DNA from: Phycisphaerales bacterium
GTDB lineage: Bacteria > Planctomycetota > Phycisphaerae > Phycisphaerales > UBA1924
Assembly (NCBI GenBank): GCA_020427635.1
Contig: JAGQOH010000016.1
Location: forward strand, 1-53,839
Length of the DNA: 53,839 nucleotides
Reading direction: 5' to 3'
Shown: one piece after another, positions 1-6,713 of the stretch
Layout: every line of letters starts with the position of its first letter
Position numbering within the stretch: position 1 is the stretch's first letter
Notes under the pieces: model-generated
The model's input: the letters and a program-made list of their open reading frames with translations, nothing else
The model's database searches: none
Told to the model about the DNA's origin: nothing
Made by a program: the position numbers and the translations under genes

Positions 1-710
1 GCAAGCAACTGGCCATAGTTGGGGGCCTGGTCACCAGGCGCCATCGCGCCCAACTGCTGGGTTTGGTTGACCACACGCAGCGCGGCGTCGAGCCGCTGGG
101 CTGGATCAAGACCTGTCGCTGCGCCTGCTGCCAGTCCGAGGGCCGCATCAACGAGCATCGACGTCGCCATCGTTGCTGCGTGTGCCTGCGCCTGCGCTGA
201 CTGTGCGCGAAGCCAGAAACCGCCCGCCACAATGACGCAGGTCACGAGCGCCAGCGCAATAGCGCCGGCATGTTGTCGCCGTCGCCGGTGGGCCATGCGG
301 CTCGGCACATACTGCCCCCGCCGAAATTCCATCATCTTGGCTACATCGATGCCGTCGGCGGCGTCCTGCACAAACGCAGGCACGGTTGTCGGGCATAGGG
401 AAACGTCGTCGATCTGCTCGATCAGACTTTGCAACAGTGCATGTTCGACGCCGCAGGCGATCACCTTGCCATCACCCAGTCGCACGAACCGTGCTTCGAT
501 CTCATCGATGGGCAGCGGCAGCCATTGCTCGAATGCCGCCAGGAGCGCGTAGTCGCTCAGACGATCCGGCAGATGCTCGAGGATCGCCCAGTAGCAGGCG
601 TCGGCCCCGAGCCCAATCGGAGCCTCGCCAGGTGTCGTGCGCGCGGTGGGTTTGGGCTCGAGGAGCGTTTCGTCGAGCGCAGCAGGTTGAGGTCGGAGCG
701 ATGGGGTCAT
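1..710 (-). CDS. GspL-like type II secretion inner-membrane protein (3' end beyond window)
   Basis: The frame stays open from ATG at 710 to the window edge (about 236 codons seen), so the C-terminus is missing. The ATG overlaps the previous stop (ATGA), so it is translationally coupled to the GspC-like gene. The first 145 or so residues are soluble. An Arg-rich stretch (RMAHRRRRQ) then precedes one membrane segment (AGAIALALVTCVIVAGGFW), followed by an Ala/Gln-rich periplasmic start. A cytoplasmic domain, one TM and a periplasmic domain match GspL, which links the GspE ATPase to the pseudopilus platform, and the place after GspK fits the usual K-L-M order. Sequence similarity to GspL is too weak to see by eye, so the name rests on topology and position; a PilM/PilN-like protein is the alternative. 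Confidence 0.5.
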   Translation of the reverse strand, partial: MTPSLRPQPAALDETLLEPKPTARTTPGEAPIGLGADACYWAILEHLPDRLSDYALLAAFEQWLPLPIDEIEARFVRLGDGKVIACGVEHALLQSLIEQIDDVSLCPTTVPAFVQDAADGIDVAKMMEFRRGQYVPSRMAHRRRRQHAGAIALALVTCVIVAGGFWLRAQSAQAQAHAATMATSMLVDAALGLAAGAATGLDPAQRLDAALRVVNQTQQLGAMAPGDQAPNYGQLL

Positions 711-1228
711 CGGTCAAGCACCTGCTTCACATGACGGCCATTGAGTTCAAAGGTGGCCGACTGTTCATCCATCGCAGCGAGCACCGCGCCACCTGGGGCC
801 TCGTCGCCGAGATGCAGGGCCAGGTACTGCTTCTCCGCAGGATCAAACACAAACGCATACCCGCCTGCCAGAAGCGGATTGACCAACGCGCGAAGCTCGA
901 CCGCCAGCACAGGTTGTGGCGAGGGGAGTTCGGGCTCCGGCACCACGGGCTTGGGAAACAAGTCCGTCCACAGGGCAACGGTCTGCACGTCGGGGCTGAT
1001 GGTCCCATCTGATGTTGCAGACGCCTGCGGTCCAGGTGTCGTCTTCACGGTCTCGTTGGCAAGTGTGGACACGAACGTCGGCGGTCGATCCTGTTGACCC
1101 AGCAGCGCCCAAATGCATGCGCCGATGGAGGCCAGGAGGGCAATGCCGAACACGAGGCCAGCAGGCAGTGGTCTTCGACTGCCGGGGCCGATGGGCCGTG
1201 CGTAGTTTGTCGATCGCTCACGGGGCAT
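707..1228 (-). CDS. GspC/PilP-like protein with HR-type domain
   Basis: 173 residues from the ATG at 1228, which overlaps the end of the GspK gene by 11 bases. An Arg/Pro-rich N-terminus is followed by one TM (residues about 19-37, LPAGLVFGIALLASIGACIW), a Pro/Thr-rich linker, and a C-terminal domain containing YLALHLGDEAPGGAVLAAMD followed by a short FELNGRHVKQVLD strand. The pattern of a GD turn, then an AxxxxxD helix, then an xxLNGR strand is that of the GspC homology region, which contacts the secretin N0 domain. I therefore call it the GspC equivalent. Classical operons place gspC before gspD; here it follows gspK, an unusual order. A longer reading from 1360 would overlap the GspK gene heavily and is not favoured. 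Confidence 0.6.
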   Translation of the reverse strand: MPRERSTNYARPIGPGSRRPLPAGLVFGIALLASIGACIWALLGQQDRPPTFVSTLANETVKTTPGPQASATSDGTISPDVQTVALWTDLFPKPVVPEPELPSPQPVLAVELRALVNPLLAGGYAFVFDPAEKQYLALHLGDEAPGGAVLAAMDEQSATFELNGRHVKQVLDR

Positions 1229-2084
1229 CGAGGACCACCCTTCGCTGCTCCACGATACGCCAGCCCGGTCCGCTGCGTTGCGTTGCGGGCTCCAGGCTTG
1301 CCACGAGCCACCAGGTCCTGGGAGAGAGGCCCGCGCGTGCAATCGTGATCGTGATCCCAATCGCCTCGGAGCGATCAGTCAGGGCCACGAATCGGTCATT
1401 GTTGCCCCCGGCGCGTCGTTGCTGGCGGCGCTCTGCGATGAGCCGCTGGGCGAGGTCTGCGGGGATGGGCGTCTCTGCAGTGCGCGCTGCGAGCACTTGC
1501 GTCGTGGCAGTCGGTTCGAGTCCGATGAGCGCGCCGCGGAGGAGCGGCAGCGGCGCCGTGTGCAGACTAATCGCGCCCGATCCATGCGTCGTCACCCAGC
1601 GCCACGGATCAGTCGCGCGGTCGTCCGGCGGCTGCTCTGTCAGCATCGCTTCAAGCAGCGGACGGGTACCGCTTGTGAGCTCGATGTCATCGGTGCGCAA
1701 TGCCCGCCTGACGGCAGCCGGCAATCCCGACGCCGCAAAGGTGTCCAACTGGTCGACCCGCAGCCGCCCACACAGGTCTAGAGCCTGTACGCGCACCAAC
1801 GTCTTTGCATCCAAACGCTGCTCAAGCCAGGTCAAGGACCCGGGTTGCAACCAATCTGGATCAGCAACCGGGCCAGCTTGTTCACGGAGTCGCGCGAGGA
1901 TCATGTGCGACAGGTCGCGCACGATGGCGCGATCCGCGGCATCAGTTGTGTCTGTGGTGCTTGCAAGCCTGGAAGTCGAGGCGGCGCGAAGGAGGCCCAC
2001 TCCCGTGAGTGACAGGATGGACAGTGCCAGCAGGGCCAGCAACAGCGCCATCCCGCGCCGAGTTGTGAGCGGCGCACAATTCAT
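1218..2084 (-). CDS. gspK: GspK-like minor pseudopilin
   Basis: 288 residues, coupled by ATGA overlap to the gene before it. The N-terminus TTRRGMALLLALLALSIL is a type IV pilin-like leader, with Gly before the cleavage site and a long hydrophobic helix, but no Glu at mature position 5. Lack of Glu5 and larger size than the other pseudopilins are hallmarks of GspK, which caps the pseudopilus tip together with GspI and GspJ. The rest is a mixed alpha/beta domain with helical repeats around LEQRLDAKTLVRVQALD and IPADLAQRLIAERR, consistent with the GspK SAM-like insert. Position directly after the GspJ-like gene supports the call. Secretion role is inferred from family and context. Confidence 0.75.
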   Translation of the reverse strand: MNCAPLTTRRGMALLLALLALSILSLTGVGLLRAASTSRLASTTDTTDAADRAIVRDLSHMILARLREQAGPVADPDWLQPGSLTWLEQRLDAKTLVRVQALDLCGRLRVDQLDTFAASGLPAAVRRALRTDDIELTSGTRPLLEAMLTEQPPDDRATDPWRWVTTHGSGAISLHTAPLPLLRGALIGLEPTATTQVLAARTAETPIPADLAQRLIAERRQQRRAGGNNDRFVALTDRSEAIGITITIARAGLSPRTWWLVASLEPATQRSGPGWRIVEQRRVVLDAP

Positions 2085-2554
2085 TCCAATGCACTCCAGT
2101 GCAATTCCCCGGCCAGGTCATGTTTCAAGAGGCTGACCCTGACCTGCAATGAACGTGGCTTGCTCGGCGCCTCCTCCAAGTCCAGCACTTCGAACATGCT
2201 GACGTCTACCAAGATCGCTCGTCCTGGCGCGCTGACGCATGTGCGAACGAGCTTCCTGCCATCACGCGCCCAGGTGACCTGTTGCCAGCCAGTGTCCGTG
2301 ATCGGATCGCCGGGGAGTGCGTGCGCCGTTCGCACGGTCAACTGGTGCCCTTCGTCCACTTGGATCTCGACGGCGCCGTCAAGATCCTGCTGCAAGGCGG
2401 CGAGGGTGCGGTCGATGAAGACCTGACCATGGTCGCCAAGCACACGCTGCGCCCGGATCATGGACATCATCCACGCGTGCGCACCGACCACGAACGTGGA
2501 CAGCAGCGCCAGCGCCGCAAGGAGCTCGAGCATCGTCATGCCCCTGCGCGTCAT
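2081..2554 (-). CDS. gspJ: GspJ-like minor pseudopilin
   Basis: 157 residues starting with MTRRGMTMLELLAALALLST: a short basic leader, Gly at -1, an N-methylation-type helix and Glu at mature position 5, all typical of a prepilin-peptidase substrate. The downstream beta-rich part (AVEIQVDEGHQLTVRT, then KLVRTCVSAPGRAILVDVS) fits a minor pseudopilin globular domain. Assignment as J rather than I or H rests on order (G-H-I-J-K) and size. Start and stop overlap the neighbouring genes by 4 bases each, so it is translated as part of a coupled chain. The prepilin peptidase needed to process it is not in the window. Confidence 0.7.
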   Translation of the reverse strand: MTRRGMTMLELLAALALLSTFVVGAHAWMMSMIRAQRVLGDHGQVFIDRTLAALQQDLDGAVEIQVDEGHQLTVRTAHALPGDPITDTGWQQVTWARDGRKLVRTCVSAPGRAILVDVSMFEVLDLEEAPSKPRSLQVRVSLLKHDLAGELHWSALE

Positions 2555-2982
2555 TGCGACAACTCCTCTGGCTCAGCCAGAGTCAGGCGAGGGATTCGCA
2601 AGACCTCGGTGGGCGCGCCGCCAGGCTGTTCGAACTCGATGATGAGCCACTGCACATCCACCGCCAGGACCGCTCGGTCAGCCTGAGCCTCAATCGTCGG
2701 GCGGTCGTCCGGATCTGATTGGAGCCCAATGCACCACTGGCGGTTCTGCTTGTCACGACATGACCAGATTGGTCCTGTTGGTGGGCTTTCTGGCGCCGCT
2801 TCAAGGCCGGGGCGACCGAGTGCCTCCCACTGGTTGAGCATGCGAAGCGCGTCCCGCGCAAGTGAGGCGTCCTGTTGCATCGCGCGTGCATCACGCAGGA
2901 GCGCAGCCGAGGCGCCGGCGATCGCGCTCAGGATCACGAGCGCAGCGAGGAGTTCCAGGAGTGTGAACGCGCAGCGTCTCAT
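2551..2982 (-). CDS. gspI: GspI-like minor pseudopilin
   Basis: 143 residues. The N-terminus MRRCAFTLLELLAALVILS is a class III signal with a very short leader and Glu at mature position 5. The residue before the expected cleavage site is Ala rather than the canonical Gly. A helical stretch (QQDASLARDALRMLNQWEAL) follows, then a small beta domain containing WSCRDKQNRQWCIGLQ, whose two Cys could form a disulfide. GspI starts the pseudopilus tip complex with J and K. It is joined to both neighbours by ATGA overlaps. I/J identity is from gene order, so the two could be swapped. Confidence 0.65.
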   Translation of the reverse strand: MRRCAFTLLELLAALVILSAIAGASAALLRDARAMQQDASLARDALRMLNQWEALGRPGLEAAPESPPTGPIWSCRDKQNRQWCIGLQSDPDDRPTIEAQADRAVLAVDVQWLIIEFEQPGGAPTEVLRIPRLTLAEPEELSQ

Positions 2983-3437
2983 GGACTTTCGTCCTCATCG
3001 AGCCGCTGGCCAGTGACGCCGAGCAATGTGAAATACATCTGCGTTCCATCCGGCCTGGTGACTTTGCACCGGATGTCCGTGCTGTATCCGTTGACATCGA
3101 ATGGAATCGGTTCATCCTCGTTGAGCTCGACCCGCCAGCGCCGTGGAAAATGTTCGGTCAGTGCGCGAGCAGTGGGAGCCGGCGCGGGTTGGGGTGCGTC
3201 GGCCACAAGCATCTCGCCCTCGCTCATCAAGACGGCCCCGTTGCTGCGCCGCGCAAGCAAGCTCGTACGCTCCCAGGCGCGCATGACTGCATCGATGGCC
3301 GCTCGTTCCTGGTGGACGTTCGGCAACCGTCCCAGGGCGCCGATCGACAGAGCGCCAACACTGCTCAGCAGGACCAGCACCGCCAGGAGTTCAATGAGCG
3401 TGAAGCAGCGCACATGGGTTCGGGCAGTGAAGCTCAT
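2979..3437 (-). CDS. gspH: GspH-like minor pseudopilin
   Basis: 152 residues beginning MSFTARTHVRCFTLIELLAV: a basic leader and the FTLIELL pilin motif with Glu5. The residue preceding the first Phe is Cys, an unusual -1 residue for a prepilin peptidase site. The downstream helix (VHQERAAIDAVMRAWERTSLLARR) and beta strands resemble the GspH fold (Pfam GspH family), which forms a minor subunit under the pseudopilus tip. It lies directly after the major pseudopilin GspG with a 4-base overlap. The C-terminus is acidic (RLDEDESP). H assignment is by order and by the FTLIELLAVLVLL start. Confidence 0.7.
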   Translation of the reverse strand: MSFTARTHVRCFTLIELLAVLVLLSSVGALSIGALGRLPNVHQERAAIDAVMRAWERTSLLARRSNGAVLMSEGEMLVADAPQPAPAPTARALTEHFPRRWRVELNEDEPIPFDVNGYSTDIRCKVTRPDGTQMYFTLLGVTGQRLDEDESP

Positions 3438-3913
3438 GGTCCGGCCTCATGCGGTTTGCTGCCCAGATCATCGCTCGTGATGTCTTTGTCGTTGCCCGAG
3501 CCGCCTGCCCGACCGTCGGCGCCGTAGGACATGACCTGGTAGGTGCTGCTCGGGCCCGGGATGATGTAGCGGTATGGATTGCCCCAGGGGTCACGGAGTT
3601 TGTCGGGTTTGAGGTAGGGCTCACCACGTTCTTCTGGCGCGCGCGTGAGGACATCGAGACCCTGTTCGAGCGTTGGCAACGACCCCGTCTCAATGGCATA
3701 GGTCTCCAGCGCATTGACGATCACGCCAATCCCGGTCTTGGCGATCTCGACCTTGGCGCGCGCGGTCTGGCCGCGAAAGGACACGGTGAGGACACTGATG
3801 AGCAGCCCAAGCAACACCACGACGGCCAAGAGTTCGACGAGCGTGAAGGCGGTGTGATGTCCGCGCCGAGAGGTGCGCGTCCGGGTTGAGTCCTTGCTGC
3901 ATCCGATAACCAT
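3434..3913 (-). CDS. gspG: GspG major pseudopilin
   Basis: 159 residues. After an unusually long basic leader (about 21 residues) comes the pilin motif AFTLVELLAVVVLLGLLISV with Glu5. The C-terminal half has the GspG signature: LPTLEQGLDVL, LRDPWGNPYRYIIPG and YQVMSYGADGRAGG followed by an Asp-rich loop, which in characterised GspG proteins binds calcium. GspG polymerises into the pseudopilus that pushes substrates through the secretin. Ala rather than Gly precedes the cleavage site. A 32-base gap separates it from gspF upstream; it overlaps gspH by 4 bases. The family is clearly recognised. Confidence 0.93.
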   Translation of the reverse strand: MVIGCSKDSTRTRTSRRGHHTAFTLVELLAVVVLLGLLISVLTVSFRGQTARAKVEIAKTGIGVIVNALETYAIETGSLPTLEQGLDVLTRAPEERGEPYLKPDKLRDPWGNPYRYIIPGPSSTYQVMSYGADGRAGGSGNDKDITSDDLGSKPHEAGP

Positions 3914-3945
3914 GCCAATCTCTACCTTATCTATACAGGGCTGAA

Positions 3946-5163
3946 CTACAGTGCCTGCGTGATCCGGAGCATCGGGGCGATCGCGGCGTAGACGACGAAC
4001 CCCACACCCGCGGCCAGAATCAGAATGGCCGCCGGTTCCAGGATGGCGGCCAACCGATCAATCGAGCGCTTCGCGGTGGCGCGGTAGCGCTCGGCGAGGC
4101 GAGCCAATGTGTCGGGCAACTCGCCGCTCTCTTCGCCGACCTCGATGACGCGGCAAAACACCGGCTCAAACAGCCCATCGGTCGCCAGCGATTGGCTGAT
4201 GGATCGGCCCGCGGCCAAGTCCTTGCGCAGCTGTTCAAAGGCGTGGCGCAGTGCGGCATTCCCCAAGGTCGGTGTGACCAGCCCGATCGATTCGGCGAAC
4301 CCAACACCCGCTCGGAGCAGGCGGGCGAGGGTCGCGCTTGCGGCGGCAAGCTGGGCGCGCATCGATGCGGGGCCCAAGACCGGCGCCTTGAGTCGAATGC
4401 GCGCAAAGCGCGGTTGGCGCATCAAAAAGACAAACGATGTCACGGCCAGTGCAAGCGCGGTTCCGACAAGGAAGGGGTGTTGCGTGATTGCCCTGCCAAA
4501 GCCCAGCAGCACTTGTGTGCTTCTAGGCAAGGCCACCTGCGCGTCCGCAAGCACCGCGGCGAGTTGGGGCAGTGTCACTGTCGTCAGGAAGATGACCACG
4601 CCCAGACCAAAGACCAGCAGCAGCGCCGGATACGCAAGCGCAGTGGCCAGTCGGGTGCGCAGCTCATCGCGATGTGACAGTGACTCGGCAAGCTCACACA
4701 GGGTCTCACCGAGCGTGCCACTCTCTTCCGCCGCTCGGATGATGGCGACATCGACCGGCGTGAACCAATCGGCATGCGGTGCCAGTGCCTCCGCCAGGCC
4801 ATCGCCGTGGCGAACGCGCTCGGCAAGTGAGCGGCACAATGTCGATGCCCTGGCGCGACTGGCGCCCGCAAGCAGCTCCAACCCATCGGTCAAGGTCACA
4901 CCTGATCCGAGCAGGGCGCCAAGTCCGTCAAAGAGCTCGGCCACGGCGGCAGTGCGCCGATCCCGGAGCATGTGCGTGAGTCTGCCCCGCAACAGCCCTG
5001 CATGCGGGCGTCGACGCACTTCATCCACACGCTGGGGCAGGAGCCCCATCTGCCGGAGCGTGGCCCGCACCTGATAGGGCGAGTCTGCGGCAATCTCACC
5101 GCGTTTGTGCAGGGGCTTGCCGGACGCGGTAGGCGTGATCGCGATGTAGCGGTAGATGGCCAT
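3946..5163 (-). CDS. gspF: GspF inner-membrane platform protein
   Basis: 405 residues, the normal size for GspF/PilC. It begins MAIYRYIAITPTASGKPLHK and contains two copies of the T2SSF domain, roughly residues 65-190 and 270-395. Each has the FxxLGxLLxSGVxLxxGLELL / LARLLRAGVGFAESIGLV type start and the EESGTLGETL / EESGELPDTL acidic motif. Three hydrophobic segments (near PALLLVFGLGVVIFLTT, FLVGTALALAVTSFVFLM and PAAILILAAGVGFVVYAAI) anchor it in the inner membrane. It is the polytopic base of the pseudopilus and contacts GspE. AGGA lies 5 bases before the start. It lies 15 bases after gspE. Confidence 0.93.
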   Translation of the reverse strand: MAIYRYIAITPTASGKPLHKRGEIAADSPYQVRATLRQMGLLPQRVDEVRRRPHAGLLRGRLTHMLRDRRTAAVAELFDGLGALLGSGVTLTDGLELLAGASRARASTLCRSLAERVRHGDGLAEALAPHADWFTPVDVAIIRAAEESGTLGETLCELAESLSHRDELRTRLATALAYPALLLVFGLGVVIFLTTVTLPQLAAVLADAQVALPRSTQVLLGFGRAITQHPFLVGTALALAVTSFVFLMRQPRFARIRLKAPVLGPASMRAQLAAASATLARLLRAGVGFAESIGLVTPTLGNAALRHAFEQLRKDLAAGRSISQSLATDGLFEPVFCRVIEVGEESGELPDTLARLAERYRATAKRSIDRLAAILEPAAILILAAGVGFVVYAAIAPMLRITQAL

Positions 5164-5178
5164 GTCATCCTACTCGTG

Positions 5179-6699
5179 CTAATCGATCTCCTCGGCGTCC
5201 AGAAGGGTCACGCGATCAACCTCTTCCATCGTGGTCACCGCGCGTTCGACGAGTCCAAGTCCAGCTCGGCGGAGGGTTGTCATGCCCTCGGCTTCCGCAC
5301 GCTTCTGCAACTCGCTCACGGTCGTACCGATCTGCACCGCGGTTCGTAGTGCGTTGGACATGACCAGCAATTCAAAGAGGCCGATCCGGCCGCGGAAGCC
5401 GGTCCCGTGACAGGCTTCGCAGGATGCCTGGTTGACATCGGAGCATGACGTGCAGCGCCGACGGACCAAGCGCTGGGCGAGAATGGCGCGCAGCGAGGCA
5501 TTGATGAGATAGGGCTCGACGCCCAGGTCGACCAAGCGCGAGACGGCGCCGGCAGCGCTGTTGGTGTGCAGGGTCGAATAGACAAGGTGGCCCGTGAGCG
5601 CGGATTGGATGGCGATGCGTGCAGTGTCGGCGTCACGGATCTCGCCGACCATGATCACGTCGGGATCTTGGCGCAGGATGTGGCGCAAGCCGCTGGCGAA
5701 GGTGACCCCCTTCTTGAGATTGACCTGGGATTGGCTGATGCCAGGGAGCTCGTACTCGATGGGGTCTTCGAGCGTCATCACGTTGAGCTCGCGCGTGTCA
5801 TAGCGGCGCAGGGCGCTGTACAGCGTCGTCGTCTTGCCGGACCCGGTTGGGCCCGTCACCAGAATGAGCCCGTGGGACGATGCACACAGACGCTCGAAAT
5901 GCTGTTGGATCGGCTCGGGCATTCCGAGCTTCGACAACTCAAACTTCCCGCGATCGCGCTTGTCGAGCAGACGGATGACGAGCCGCTCGCCCAACGCAGT
6001 CGGGAGCGTGCTTACGCGCAGGTCGATGGCGGCCTGACCGATCGTCACGGTTGTCCGACCATCTTGGGGAAGGCGACGCTCGGCGATGTCCATGCCGGCA
6101 ATGACTTTGACGCGCGCAACAATGGGCTCGAGCGCCCTGGCAGGCAGGCGCTGGGCATCACGCAAGACGCCGTCGACCCGATATCGCACGGCGACCTGGT
6201 CGGCTTCGGGCTGCACGTGCACATCACTGGCGCGGTCCTGCAGTGCCCGAAAGAGCAAGCCGTTCACGAGTCGGACGACAGGCGCTCGGCCCTGCGTGCT
6301 CAAGAGGTCACGGTCCGATGCTCTCAGCAGCGCTTCCAGATCCGCGTCGACCTCGGTGTCCTCTTCTGCGATCGATGATCCGTCCGAGGGCGTCATCGAC
6401 TGCACGGCTTCGTGCTGTTCGGCAAGCCGATCGATGGCCAGGGCGATGGACTCAGCGTCAGCACTCACTGCAACGCAGGACCGACCCAGGCGCACGGCGA
6501 GATTGTGGAGGACGACCGAGTCGCCTTCGCCGCCCGTCAACGCGATGATCTCCTGCCCGTTGCGCACGCCCTGGCTCAGGACCAGGTGTTCGCGCGCGAA
6601 GGTCAGTGGCACGCGCGTGAGGAAGAGATCCGTTGCGAGGACTGGATCGACAGGAGTCGTGGCTTGCGCTGGCAGAGGTGGCATGGAGACGGCTGACAT
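5179..6699 (-). CDS. gspE: GspE secretion ATPase
   Basis: About 506 residues. I chose ATG at 6699 because GAGGAGG lies 5 bases before it; ATG at 6717, overlapping the gspD stop, and GTG at 6726 are alternatives. Cytoplasmic hexameric ATPase that powers pseudopilus assembly. Seen: Walker A GPTGSGKTTTLYSAL (residues about 283-297), Asp box TLEDPIEYELPGISQ, Walker B DPDVIMVGEIRDADTA (about 345-360), His box TGHLVYSTLHTNSA, and a CxxC...CxxC zinc module (Cys about 416, 419, 427, 430) typical of GspE and PilB. The N-terminal domain that would bind GspL is present but divergent. Function certain; a type IV pilus PilB is excluded mainly by the surrounding gsp genes. Confidence 0.95.
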   Translation of the reverse strand: MSAVSMPPLPAQATTPVDPVLATDLFLTRVPLTFAREHLVLSQGVRNGQEIIALTGGEGDSVVLHNLAVRLGRSCVAVSADAESIALAIDRLAEQHEAVQSMTPSDGSSIAEEDTEVDADLEALLRASDRDLLSTQGRAPVVRLVNGLLFRALQDRASDVHVQPEADQVAVRYRVDGVLRDAQRLPARALEPIVARVKVIAGMDIAERRLPQDGRTTVTIGQAAIDLRVSTLPTALGERLVIRLLDKRDRGKFELSKLGMPEPIQQHFERLCASSHGLILVTGPTGSGKTTTLYSALRRYDTRELNVMTLEDPIEYELPGISQSQVNLKKGVTFASGLRHILRQDPDVIMVGEIRDADTARIAIQSALTGHLVYSTLHTNSAAGAVSRLVDLGVEPYLINASLRAILAQRLVRRRCTSCSDVNQASCEACHGTGFRGRIGLFELLVMSNALRTAVQIGTTVSELQKRAEAEGMTTLRRAGLGLVERAVTTMEEVDRVTLLDAEEID

Positions 6700-6713
6700 C
6701 GCGCCCTCCTCGC

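Noticed and set aside
1012..2136. 374-codon plus-strand frame
   Set aside because: Antisense to the GspK- and GspC-like genes, Ser/Arg-rich noise.
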